Shown here: piece by piece, positions 15,386 to 22,620 of the stretch
Layout: each line of letters begins with the position of its first letter
Position numbering within the stretch: the first letter of the stretch is position 1
Assembly (NCBI GenBank): GCA_949538655.1
Contig: CATISE010000148.1
Span: 1 to 25,002 of the forward strand
DNA: 25,002 nt
Reading direction: 5' to 3'
Source of the DNA: Marine Group II euryarchaeote MED-G33
GTDB taxonomy: Archaea; Thermoplasmatota; Poseidoniia; Poseidoniales; Thalassarchaeaceae
Translations under genes and position numbers: made by a program
The notes under the pieces: generated by a model
What the model saw: the letters and a program-made list of their open reading frames with translations, nothing else
Databases searched by the model: none
Told to the model about the DNA's origin: nothing

Positions 15386-16558
15386 TCAGCTATTTCGCAT
15401 GGAATCGATTTGCTCTTGCGTCCAACCTGCTCCGAGCAATTGTTCATCGGTCCATTCAGATGCAGAGCCTCCCGATTCTGTTGATTCTTCAACAACCGCC
15501 TCTGTGTCTTCTGAAATTACATCATCTTGCTCAGGGCTTGCAGCAGCCTCTGCAAGGTTTGGACCTCCAATTTCCGGCGTATCAGTATCTTCTGGGGTTT
15601 CAACATCAGGCACACCCAATTGTTCTCCGCGGTGTTCGGATTCTGCTGCTTCAAGAACCTCTTCTTCGATCTTCTTCTCTGGTTGGCCTTCTGGATACTT
15701 CAGTTCCTTGTATGATTTACCAGTCTTCTGAGCACCGATGAATGCGAAGCCAGCCATCAAGAAAGTAATGAGGCCCACAGGAACGGTGAACATGCGTGGC
15801 CAGTAGACTGCAACCTCAACATCCATGGTTGCAAGAGTTCCTGGATTGGATACAGGTTCTACCCATTCCACGAGGATACATTTCTGACCGGGTTGGGTGT
15901 AGAGAGTGAATTCTACCTGCTCACCAGGTGGAAGGTCCTCTTCACTCAAATGCCAAGAGTCTGCATGTAGGGCTTCATGGGGTGGATGAGGTTGGTCACA
16001 ATCTCCATCGAACATTCCTGCTTTGAAATCCGTGGAACCTGAGTTACGATAGGAAACGAACGTGACTTCGACTCGAACAGCCGAAGTTGAGCCCATATCT
16101 GGCAATGGTGGTGGAATGTAGATGTTCATGTGGGCTGAACTCGCATTGGTTGAACCGTCCCAGATTTTGTCACGATAATCACCGTTGTCTCCACCGTCAC
16201 GCACCCATGCTTCGGCTTCATTGGGACTCATTTGTGCCTGAGGGTTGTCTGATACATCACCATGAATTGGACCTGGGAAGAATGAGAAAATACCCAAAAT
16301 GACTGTCACTGCCAAGAAGAGGTAAACATTGATTCTAGCGCTATTCCGCTTTTTCTCTAACATCTCAAGACGATCTTCACGTCCCTGACGGCGTGCGCGC
16401 GCATCCTCAATCTCAGCAAGAGGGTCAAATTGAGCAGGATTTACATCCGCGGGTGGACCGCTAGGACCGGCCACTGGGGGGCCAGTAGGACCTGCAATAT
16501 CGGGGGCTCCAGTAGGGCCAGCAACGGGTGGACCAGTGGGTCCAGGCGTGGGCTGCAT
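15386..16558 (-). CDS. Two-pass membrane protein with collagen-like N-terminus
   Basis: An unrecognised protein of 390 residues from ATG 16558 (a GTG at 16582 could add 8). The first 40 residues are repeats of the form GPTGPPVAGPTGAP. Next comes a charged helical stretch (about 46-72), membrane helix 1 (about 78-96), an extracytoplasmic domain of about 160 residues, and membrane helix 2 (about 257-276). The cytoplasmic tail of about 110 residues is very acidic and ends EWTDEQLLGAGWTQEQIDSM. That end looks like two short repeated units (WT-EQ-L/I) in helical form. Both ends should be cytoplasmic. It heads the ParA cluster, 85 bases upstream of the SAP membrane protein, and may be its partner; no function can be assigned from motifs. 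Confidence 0.75.
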   Translation of the reverse strand: MQPTPGPTGPPVAGPTGAPDIAGPTGPPVAGPSGPPADVNPAQFDPLAEIEDARARRQGREDRLEMLEKKRNSARINVYLFLAVTVILGIFSFFPGPIHGDVSDNPQAQMSPNEAEAWVRDGGDNGDYRDKIWDGSTNASSAHMNIYIPPPLPDMGSTSAVRVEVTFVSYRNSGSTDFKAGMFDGDCDQPHPPHEALHADSWHLSEEDLPPGEQVEFTLYTQPGQKCILVEWVEPVSNPGTLATMDVEVAVYWPRMFTVPVGLITFLMAGFAFIGAQKTGKSYKELKYPEGQPEKKIEEEVLEAAESEHRGEQLGVPDVETPEDTDTPEIGGPNLAEAAASPEQDDVISEDTEAVVEESTESGGSASEWTDEQLLGAGWTQEQIDSMRNS

Positions 16559-16589
16559 GAATTGTCGAGTGCCGGACGCCACTTCAAAG

Positions 16590-16646
16590 CCTCGCTCCTC
16601 GCACGCGCGCGGGCGAGTGTGCGAGCGAGCGCGCGGTCACGCGGTT
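16590..16646. repeat. GC-rich palindromic element in a divergent intergenic region
   Basis: GCTCCTCGCAC (16594-16604) pairs with GTGCGAGCGAGC (16619-16630) with one unpaired base. GCGCGCGG occurs twice in direct orientation (16605-16612 and 16629-16636). The element consists largely of CG and GC steps, unlike its surroundings. It lies between the starts of the membrane-protein gene and the divergent RimK-like gene. A regulator or segregation-protein site is possible; no known motif is recognised. Confidence 0.5.
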
Positions 16647-16690
16647 TTCTTGCGTAGGACTCAAAACGGAAGCGGTTCCGCCACGGTTTG

Positions 16691-17962
16691 ATGACACTGC
16701 GCGTAGCCATCCTATCTCGGGGGCCCCGGCTATACTCTACAAGACGCCTTGTGGATGAAGCAAATGCCCTCGGATGTTCAGTGGATATTCTAGATCCAAT
16801 GAAGCTCTCTGTGACCGTTGGAAATGATGGTCGACGCATTCTGCATGAAGGATGGAATGTCGAGGTTGATGCAGTTGTACCCAGAATTGGATATTCAATT
16901 ACAGGTCATGGTGTGACCATTGCTCGACAATTTGAGCGTATGGGAACATATGTTGCAAACAGTAGCAGCGGAATCCAAAACAGCAGGGATAAGTTACACG
17001 CGACTCAAGTTCTATCGGCAAATCATATTCCTGTACCTACAACTGCGCTGGTTCGTGATTGGCGTGACGTTGACAGGGCCATTCGCCAAGTTGGAGGTGT
17101 ACCCTGTGTCATCAAGGCACCCGAAGGTACACAAGGAACTGGTGTGTACCTAGCACACACAGAACGAGAAGCGAGTGAAATTGCTTGGAAGGTGCTTGAA
17201 AACGCTGAGCGGGTTCTCGTCCAAGAATACATTCAGGAAAGTCATGGTCGTGACGTGCGAGTGCTCGTGGTTGGGGGCAAAGTTGTCGCATCGATGCGCC
17301 GTCGTGCCCATGGACGAGAATTCAGATCGAACTTCCACTTGGGTGGCAGTGTTGAAGATATTGATTTGCCAGATGACTACGCACGAATTGCTTGTAAAGC
17401 AGCTCGCCTACTGGGTCTCGATGTCGCAGGTGTAGATTTACTTGAATCCTCTAGAGGACCTTTGCTCCTTGAAGTCAATTCAAGTCCAGGACTTGAAGGA
17501 ATCGAGAAGGCGACGGGAATCAACGTAGCAGGACATATCATGTCACATGTTGTGGAATCCCACGCCTTTACACCCTTAGATTTGAATCAGTTACTTTCCA
17601 ATAAAGAAGGACACGGGACACTCTCATTGAAAGTACGAAAATATCCCGAACTCGTCGGCCGACGTCTCGGTGATTTGATGACGTTTGATGATGATGGGAC
17701 CATCGCTGCCATCGGTCGTGCAGGAGCACATATCTGGAACCCTTCGGAGGATCTTGTTCTTCGGGAAGCAGATGAACTCATATTCTACGGTGAAATTGAT
17801 GTCTTGCATCAGCGTATTCGTCCACTGATTCAACAAACCATCGATGCTCGATTCACAGCACCTGAAAAACCCCAGCCATGGAATGTCGAGCCCCCGTCTG
17901 AACACGAGGCAGCGTGGGCAGCAAAGGCGCCCGAACATCATTGGCGATATCGACGCCGCTGA
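16691..17962 (+). CDS. RimK-type ATP-grasp ligase with C-terminal TrkA-C-like domain
   Basis: A 423-residue protein. Residues 1-295 are a RimK/LysX-type ATP-grasp ligase: LRVAILSRGPRLYSTRRLV, NSSSGIQNSRDKLHATQVL, PCVIKAPEGTQGTGVYLA (ATP lysine K142), VLVQEYIQES, GRDVRVLVVGGKVVASMRR, GLDVAGVDLLE (D249) and LLLEVNSSPGLEGIEKATGI (E261, N263). This family forms amide bonds between a carboxylate and an amino acid, as in glutamylation of ribosomal protein S6, coenzyme F420 or tetrahydromethanopterin-type cofactors. The substrate is not readable. Residues about 310-380 (RKYPELVGRRLGDLM, TIAAIGRAGAHIWNPSED, DELIFYGEIDVL) resemble a TrkA-C (RCK-C) ligand-binding domain, an unusual fusion. ATG 16691 is preferred to the TTG just before it. 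Confidence 0.87.
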   Translation: MTLRVAILSRGPRLYSTRRLVDEANALGCSVDILDPMKLSVTVGNDGRRILHEGWNVEVDAVVPRIGYSITGHGVTIARQFERMGTYVANSSSGIQNSRDKLHATQVLSANHIPVPTTALVRDWRDVDRAIRQVGGVPCVIKAPEGTQGTGVYLAHTEREASEIAWKVLENAERVLVQEYIQESHGRDVRVLVVGGKVVASMRRRAHGREFRSNFHLGGSVEDIDLPDDYARIACKAARLLGLDVAGVDLLESSRGPLLLEVNSSPGLEGIEKATGINVAGHIMSHVVESHAFTPLDLNQLLSNKEGHGTLSLKVRKYPELVGRRLGDLMTFDDDGTIAAIGRAGAHIWNPSEDLVLREADELIFYGEIDVLHQRIRPLIQQTIDARFTAPEKPQPWNVEPPSEHEAAWAAKAPEHHWRYRRR

Positions 17963-18036
17963 AGGCCCGGCATTTTCAAAACACGCACCATTGGGGCGGA
18001 TAATCTCGAACGCTTTGCGTAGCATTGATACCCTCA

Positions 18037-18095
18037 CCCCCTGACTGCGGTATCCCTTCGGGGATGGGATTGCAGGGGCCTTCGGGTCCTAGGAC
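18037..18095 (+). ncRNA. Tandem TTCG-loop hairpins upstream of xerA (leader or structured RNA)
   Basis: Two stems with the very stable TTCG loop lie in the 142-base gap between the RimK-like gene and xerA: ATCCC-TTCG-GGGAT (18052-18065) and GGGCC-TTCG-GGTCC (18076-18089). CCCCTG (18038-18043) can pair with CAGGGG (18073-18078) around the first, which would exclude the second. The 10-base palindrome GTCCTAGGAC (18086-18095) overlaps the end. It may be a xerA leader, a terminator of the upstream gene or a small RNA; no known family is recognised. Confidence 0.4.
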
Positions 18096-18104
18096 GGTAG
18101 AAGC

Positions 18105-19172
18105 ATGCACAATGGAAATCAAAGAAGAGATACACAAAAAAGTTGGTCGGAATCGACAATAAATGGGCGTTTTGCCACCCCATTTTCAGAAGAAGATTTG
18201 GGCATACCATTTGGCCTACCGAGTCGGCTGACACGTTTGGCAGACATGCCGTGGCATGGTTGCTATGAAATGCAATTGGCGAGTGAAAAGAAAAGCAAGC
18301 ATACCCTTCGATCCTATCGAACTGCAACCAAACAATTCCTCACCACTGTGCTACCTGGAGAACTTCCTCCGTCATGGGATGCTTTGCAAGCAATTCCCGT
18401 GAAGGATATTGCCCGATGGGTCGATCCAAACAATGGACGACTCGACCTTTGGGTTCAGTCAATTTCTCATTTAGCAGCGGCGACTATCAATGCTCGTTTG
18501 GCCTCGGTTAGTCATCTATTGAACTGGGTCGGACACCGGGTTCCCGATTGGGTTACTCGCCCACAAAAAGGTCGCAGTTTACCCAAAACTCTCACACATC
18601 GAGAAGTCGATCGATTGAAGGAAGCCGCAGCCACCAGCGAAAACCCATTTGCCAATGTCGTCATTACGTTATTCCTCGATACAGGGATGCGTGTTTCTGA
18701 GCTTTGCGCTCTAGATCGATCTTCAGTGGATATCGATGATTTGTCGGCTACAGTACGTGAAGGGAAAGGTGGGAAGGATCGTCTGGTGCTCTTCACCGAA
18801 TCAACCGTTGAAGCGATTGAGGCCTATGGAATGGTTCGTGATCAAATCGTTTCGCGGCATGTTCCTTCAGATAGCCATAGGGATGCTCTGATTCTAAATC
18901 GTCGTGGAAGGAGGTTGACTCCCCGTGCTGTTCAGAAATTAATGGATGCACTCGCAGATGCCTCAGATATTCCACGCTCAAAACTAAGTCCGCACACTTT
19001 GAGGCACAATTTTGCCACAGGACTGCTTGAAGGTGGAGTTGATCTTGTCAGCATTCAAAGATTGCTCGGACATGCGAATATATCGACAACGCGTGTTTAC
19101 CTAGAAATTGGAGACCAAAGTCTTCGAGAAATTTATCATCGCGCTCAACAAGCGAGAAGGGAAGAAGAGTAA
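18105..19172 (+). CDS. xerA: Tyrosine recombinase XerA (chromosome dimer resolution)
   Basis: A 355-residue XerC/D-like site-specific recombinase. The N-terminal SAM-like core-binding domain covers about 55-145 (KKSKHTLRSYRTATKQFL onward). The catalytic domain has R196 in DTGMRVSELCALD, K224 in GKGGKDRLV, H297 and R300 in SPHTLRHNFATGLLEGG, H323 in LLGHANIST and the nucleophile Y332 in VYLEI. All catalytic residues are present. In archaea a single XerA acts at a dif site to resolve chromosome dimers. The absence of phage or plasmid genes nearby favours a housekeeping role over an integrase. The N-terminus is about 50 residues longer than usual, so the start is uncertain; no in-frame ATG gives a clearly better one. 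It converges with the HhH gene with a 1-base gap. Confidence 0.9.
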   Translation: MHNGNQRRDTQKSWSESTINGRFATPFSEEDLGIPFGLPSRLTRLADMPWHGCYEMQLASEKKSKHTLRSYRTATKQFLTTVLPGELPPSWDALQAIPVKDIARWVDPNNGRLDLWVQSISHLAAATINARLASVSHLLNWVGHRVPDWVTRPQKGRSLPKTLTHREVDRLKEAAATSENPFANVVITLFLDTGMRVSELCALDRSSVDIDDLSATVREGKGGKDRLVLFTESTVEAIEAYGMVRDQIVSRHVPSDSHRDALILNRRGRRLTPRAVQKLMDALADASDIPRSKLSPHTLRHNFATGLLEGGVDLVSIQRLLGHANISTTRVYLEIGDQSLREIYHRAQQARREEE

Positions 19173-19173
19173 T

Positions 19174-19644
19174 TCAATCTCGTTTCTTGATTCTCTTCAG
19201 CATATCCTTCAACGAAGGTGTGGCGAGTGTCTTGCTTCTAACCTCGACGGTTTTGTCATTCTTCTTGGTCACAGAAGTCTTCTTTTTTGAGGGGGATTTC
19301 TTCTTGGTGGGCATGGCTTTCTTGGCCTTCGCCTTACCCTTTGCAGCAGCGGTTTTGGCTGATATTGCAATCGTCTTTGCCTTGGCTGCAGCCTTCTTGG
19401 GAGTAGCCTTTGCTTTCGCAGCGACTTTCTTTCCTGTACTCTTAGCCGCAGCAGCGACCAATTTCGTCGCCATTCCTGATGACAAACCTGCTGTAAGCAA
19501 CTTCTTCGTACTTGCTTTTGCCAACTGATTGGCCGTTCGGATACCCGAATCCACTAACTTCTTTGCTGTTGATTTACCAACGCCTGGTACTGCTTGTAAA
19601 TTTGCAATTGCTTTGTCGTCACCCGAGGACTTCTTCTTCGCCAT
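19174..19644 (-). CDS. Helix-hairpin-helix protein with histone H1-like tail
   Basis: A 156-residue, very basic protein. Residues about 12-66 (NLQAVPGVGKSTAKKLVDSG, then SSGMATKLV) form a helix-hairpin-helix DNA-binding unit like those of DNA repair proteins and topoisomerases. Residues 67-156 are a low-complexity tail of K, A, P, S and T (KKVAAKAKATPKKAAAKAK and the like), as in eukaryotic H1 and bacterial H1-like proteins. The combination points to a nucleoid-associated protein; no catalytic motif is present. ATG 19644 is preferred because the HhH follows within a few residues; an extension to 19764 has no similarity and would overlap the divergent gene. It converges with xerA, stop to stop. 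Confidence 0.82.
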   Translation of the reverse strand: MAKKKSSGDDKAIANLQAVPGVGKSTAKKLVDSGIRTANQLAKASTKKLLTAGLSSGMATKLVAAAAKSTGKKVAAKAKATPKKAAAKAKTIAISAKTAAAKGKAKAKKAMPTKKKSPSKKKTSVTKKNDKTVEVRSKTLATPSLKDMLKRIKKRD

Positions 19645-19747
19645 GATTCCCGCTCCGTATCGTACAAACCGTCGAACGTATTGAAGTTGTTCTTCTTCTC
19701 GCATGGTAAAGGACGGACAGTAGGGGGTGTCGAGGATTACGAAAGAA

Positions 19748-20656
19748 ATGGGGCTGAATTCCAAAGAAAGTCTTCTACATGCCCAGGTTCGTTCCGGCGA
19801 TCCTGAGATGAAAATTGATGCAGACGGAAGACTGCGTCATGCAAATTTTCCCGGAGCTGAAGGAAGTCTATATCTCGGTGATGTTGGCGATGCACTTCTG
19901 CGGTGTTTCGGGGTGCACGAACCTCCACGTGTCACTGAAATCCCTGGATTTGATCAACAAATTTGGCGTGTCGTCATTTCAGATGTAGAATTGTGTGTCA
20001 CCATTGAAAGTCGTCCCTATTGGGGATTTGGACTATTTTCATCTTGTTTTCTAAATTCGATCCATATGGTCGGCCCACTCAATCGTCGTGCAAGATTAAT
20101 CTTCGATCTATGTGCCTCACTCGGCAGAAATCCTTGGGAGGCAAAATGGACGGGGCGATTTGTAAAATCCACCAAGATTCCTACCGGTGATGAAAAGCAT
20201 ACATGGGAATCTCTAATCGAACGCGGACAAGCAGATCTGAACGATTCAATCGATGCGGTTCGGTCAAAGGCGCATGATCTTGAGAAAGAATTACCTTCAC
20301 TTACAGAAGTTGCCCCAGATGGGTGGGATGGTGATCTCGCTCTGGAAGAAATCGGAGCGGCTTTAGCGGAGTGTGACGTTGCTAGTGATGCATTGCACGA
20401 TCGTTCAGCAGCAGGGGTTGAGCGTGCACTATCTCGTGCAGAATCTCATCTAATCGAAGCTGACCCGAGAACAGAAGTAGCCGCCCAATATTCAGGTGGA
20501 GATATATTGGAGGAAATGGCTGCGATTGAAGCGGATGATGTTGACCTTAATGAGACAATTCTGGAATTTGAGGAATTGCCTGATGATGCGGTGAGAACGC
20601 ATGACGCTATCGCAAAGGAAGACATTCCATTTGTCGATCTCTCCGAAGAGGAGTAA
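19748..20656 (+). CDS. Hypothetical acidic protein
   Basis: A protein of 302 residues that I do not recognise. Residues about 1-165 appear folded, with alternating strands and conserved-looking W, F and G residues (GSLYLGDVGDALLRCFGV, PGFDQQIWRVVISDVELCVT, PYWGFGLFSSCFLNSI). The rest is helical and strongly acidic, ending DIPFVDLSEEE, and is probably partly disordered. It has no signal peptide or membrane helix. A GTG at 19727 would add 7 residues; ATG 19748 is chosen because it leaves room for divergent promoters with the HhH gene. Its stop abuts the Sec61-beta stop with no spacer. Function unknown. Confidence 0.75.
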   Translation: MGLNSKESLLHAQVRSGDPEMKIDADGRLRHANFPGAEGSLYLGDVGDALLRCFGVHEPPRVTEIPGFDQQIWRVVISDVELCVTIESRPYWGFGLFSSCFLNSIHMVGPLNRRARLIFDLCASLGRNPWEAKWTGRFVKSTKIPTGDEKHTWESLIERGQADLNDSIDAVRSKAHDLEKELPSLTEVAPDGWDGDLALEEIGAALAECDVASDALHDRSAAGVERALSRAESHLIEADPRTEVAAQYSGGDILEEMAAIEADDVDLNETILEFEELPDDAVRTHDAIAKEDIPFVDLSEEE

Positions 20657-20863
20657 TCAGAAGCCTGTCAACTGTGCCCATGCCCACTGTAGGACACCGT
20701 GGTTGAGAAGATAAATCACGATGCTGACGGAAATACAAGCGAAGTAAAGAGCGCCTTTTGAAATCTGGATTGCGTCCTCGCTCTCCTCATCGAAATAGCG
20801 AATGAGACCAGCGGCCTGCTGGATGTTGGGACCGCCCTTCTTCTTCGACTTCTTTACAGCCAT
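20657..20863 (-). CDS. Preprotein translocase subunit Sec61-beta
   Basis: A 68-residue tail-anchored subunit of the archaeal Sec translocon, which moves proteins across or into the membrane with SecY and SecE. The pattern is typical: a basic N-terminus MAVKKSKKKGGP, then QQAAGLIRYFDEESEDAIQI (matching the SSAGLxRYFDEE signature) and one membrane helix (about 37-54). It is slightly longer than the usual 53-60 residues at the C-terminus. ATG 20863 is chosen over 20887 because it starts directly at the lysine-rich segment. It is last in a minus-strand run after the 124-codon hypothetical gene. Confidence 0.9.
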   Translation of the reverse strand: MAVKKSKKKGGPNIQQAAGLIRYFDEESEDAIQISKGALYFACISVSIVIYLLNHGVLQWAWAQLTGF

Positions 20864-20922
20864 GCGATTCGCCGACCCGCCTTTCATATTTCAAGACGCC
20901 GAATCGAATAGTATCGGAAAAT

Positions 20923-20939
20923 GACCCCTTTCAGGGGTC
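20923..20939 (-). terminator. Hairpin at the end of the gene upstream of Sec61-beta
   Basis: Perfect 6-bp arms GACCCC and GGGGTC flank TTTCA and cover the stop codon (20931-20933) of the hypothetical gene. In the direction of transcription the stem is followed by ATTTTCC, so a weak terminator or mRNA-processing stem is plausible before the Sec61-beta gene. Confidence 0.45.
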
Positions 20940-21305
20940 TAGAGTCTCGATCAATACGACGCCATTGTTGAATTCGACTATGCGACTTGCAGCGTCCATT
21001 GCTGAATCGATTCCATTGGTCATGAAGAGCTCTCTACGTCGTCCGTCTTCGGTCTGAAGAACCAAACGGTGACTGAGTTGTTCAAGCACCTTGCGATCGA
21101 CAGTTTGCCAAATCCAAGCATCTGACTCTATCGTCATGAGGGCTTCAACTGGAACAAGCGGACCTTGGGCCGCTCCAGTGCGGCGGGCACGGTCTGTCAG
21201 TTGTGTCAATTTCGCTGCAGTTTCAACTGCGTTCGTTCTCTTTGTTTCGCTCTCAGATGCATACCTGCGAGCCGGCTTTCGCTGTGTTGTCATTTTGAAT
21301 CCCAT
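20931..21305 (-). CDS. Small hypothetical protein
   Basis: A 124-residue protein that I do not recognise. The first 45 residues are basic and polar (KPARRYASESETKRTNAVET) and probably flexible. Residues about 48-124 look like a compact alpha/beta domain (GPLVPVEALMTIESDAWIWQ, VLEQLSHRLVLQTEDGRRRE, NNGVVLIETLDP). There is no signal or membrane helix. ATG 21305 has an inverted repeat 3 bases upstream; ATG 21293 is an alternative. It lies between the polytopic membrane protein and Sec61-beta on the same strand, which hints at, but does not prove, a membrane or secretion link. Confidence 0.65.
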   Translation of the reverse strand: MGFKMTTQRKPARRYASESETKRTNAVETAAKLTQLTDRARRTGAAQGPLVPVEALMTIESDAWIWQTVDRKVLEQLSHRLVLQTEDGRRRELFMTNGIDSAMDAASRIVEFNNGVVLIETLDP

Positions 21306-21308
21306 CCT

Positions 21309-21323
21309 GTAACCATTGGTTAC
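21309..21323 (-). promoter_or_regulatory. Hairpin at the start of the small hypothetical gene
   Basis: Perfect 6-bp arms GTAACC and GGTTAC with a 3-base loop, ending 3 bases before ATG 21305. Unlike the other start-codon hairpins it does not contain a clear ribosome site; only AGG separates it from the ATG. Confidence 0.4.
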
Positions 21324-21392
21324 ATTCCCTTCATCGGAGACGGTTCATGTATAACCGTTCGGGATGAACTTGGGGTCAAAATGTAGGTTTCT

Positions 21393-22541
21393 TTACTCCT
21401 CTTCATCAACCGACTCTTGGAATCTAATCAGTACTGGTACGATAGCAATGATGACGAGTAAGGAGAGAGGAATATAGGTACACAAATAGAGAAAAATTGG
21501 CAGTATTGAAACCAGCAATGAACCTTCGAATATGCGTCTCTTCATATTCATTTGAGGACGGTATTCAGGAAGTGTTGCAAGAATTGGGATGATGATTCCA
21601 ATGATGAATATTGGATATTGAGCGTACTCTACCCATGCAAGATTGGGTAGCAGTGCCGGAGCAAGAATCAATCCTGAATGAAAACCCCATGCTTCTGGGC
21701 GGGGAAACGCGTCATAACCCATTGTTGGAGTCAATGCCCCCACAATTCCACATAGCAGAATCCAACCGATGGTAAACCGAGATGGCCACAATACGTTGAG
21801 AGGCTCTTGTGACGACGCTAGCCACGACAATCCAATGATGATGAAAATAGAAGAAAGGGTGAATGTCAGTAGCAAACCGGCCCACCGATGTTGTGTTGCC
21901 ACCCCTCGATATGAATGGATTCTCAATGCCGTAATACGATGAGAAACCAAACCCAGTAGCATCCAGGCTACCGGACTGGAAGAAAAATCAAGGAACACGA
22001 TAATGATGCAAAATGTGGAGATGAGTTGGAGGTTACTCGTATTCTCAATATCTACGAGTGTGGGAATTACTATCATCGATAAACCCAAACCGACCAGTGG
22101 ATAAATTAGACCCAGCCAAGCCAAATTTGCAGGTTGTGCTGTAAGCGCTGTTTCAGGGATGGTTGCAAAGCCTTCTGAATCAATACCCCAACCGATTAGA
22201 AGAATCCAGCAAAGTGTAATCCAGCGGCATTCGCTAGAGGTTGGGTTCATCCAAAAGATTCCCGCTGAGAAACCAAACACCAATCCGAGCATGAGGCCAT
22301 CAGGTCCATCGAAAATATGGGTGATCGCAGCCAAACCCGAAACATCGGATGGAAGATAGCCGACAACCTGGGCATCGGACAAATCAATGGTCCAAAATGC
22401 CAAAATGCGAATCATTACGGTCAGAGATATGATTGCGAATGGGACTCTGTGAACCCATTTCGGCATCCAATCCCGCGCCAACAAAAGAACTGGTACGACC
22501 AACAGGGCGACGGTCAACAACTGTGTCGTGACGTTCGCCAT
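21393..22541 (-). CDS. Polytopic membrane protein of unknown function
   Basis: An integral membrane protein of 382 residues (386 from ATG 22553) with about 10-12 predicted helices by eye. Examples are QLLTVALLVVPVLLLA near the start, GLMLGLVFGFSAGIFWM, LAWLGLIYPLVGLGLSMIVI, LISTFCIIIVFLDFS, LLLTFTLSSIFIIIGLSWLA and YPIFIIGIIIPILATLP. The loops hold few charged residues; the C-terminus RFQESVDEEE is acidic and probably cytoplasmic. I see no transporter signature, and a conserved PRPEAWGFHSG loop is the only distinctive motif. It is divergent from the RNA methyltransferase gene and precedes the small hypothetical gene by about 87 bases. Confidence 0.8.
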   Translation of the reverse strand: MANVTTQLLTVALLVVPVLLLARDWMPKWVHRVPFAIISLTVMIRILAFWTIDLSDAQVVGYLPSDVSGLAAITHIFDGPDGLMLGLVFGFSAGIFWMNPTSSECRWITLCWILLIGWGIDSEGFATIPETALTAQPANLAWLGLIYPLVGLGLSMIVIPTLVDIENTSNLQLISTFCIIIVFLDFSSSPVAWMLLGLVSHRITALRIHSYRGVATQHRWAGLLLTFTLSSIFIIIGLSWLASSQEPLNVLWPSRFTIGWILLCGIVGALTPTMGYDAFPRPEAWGFHSGLILAPALLPNLAWVEYAQYPIFIIGIIIPILATLPEYRPQMNMKRRIFEGSLLVSILPIFLYLCTYIPLSLLVIIAIVPVLIRFQESVDEEE

Positions 22542-22620
22542 AAGGGAGGGCATACATCCACAGCCGTTGAAGGTTGGGCGTAGCCGATGCGCTGAAGTTG
22601 GGTATCACTTCGCAGTCGAC

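Noticed and set aside
11826..16690. Plasmid partition locus or replication origin
   Set aside because: No Orc1/Cdc6 gene, replication initiator or iterated repeats are visible, and the flanking genes are chromosomal housekeeping genes.
17963..18104. tRNA or 5S rRNA gene between the RimK-like gene and xerA
   Set aside because: The TTCG stems first suggested a known RNA, but no cloverleaf, T-loop consensus or 5S conserved blocks are present.
18105..19172. Phage or integrative-element integrase
   Set aside because: No attachment-site repeats, tRNA, transposase or phage genes are nearby; the sequence and context fit the housekeeping XerA.
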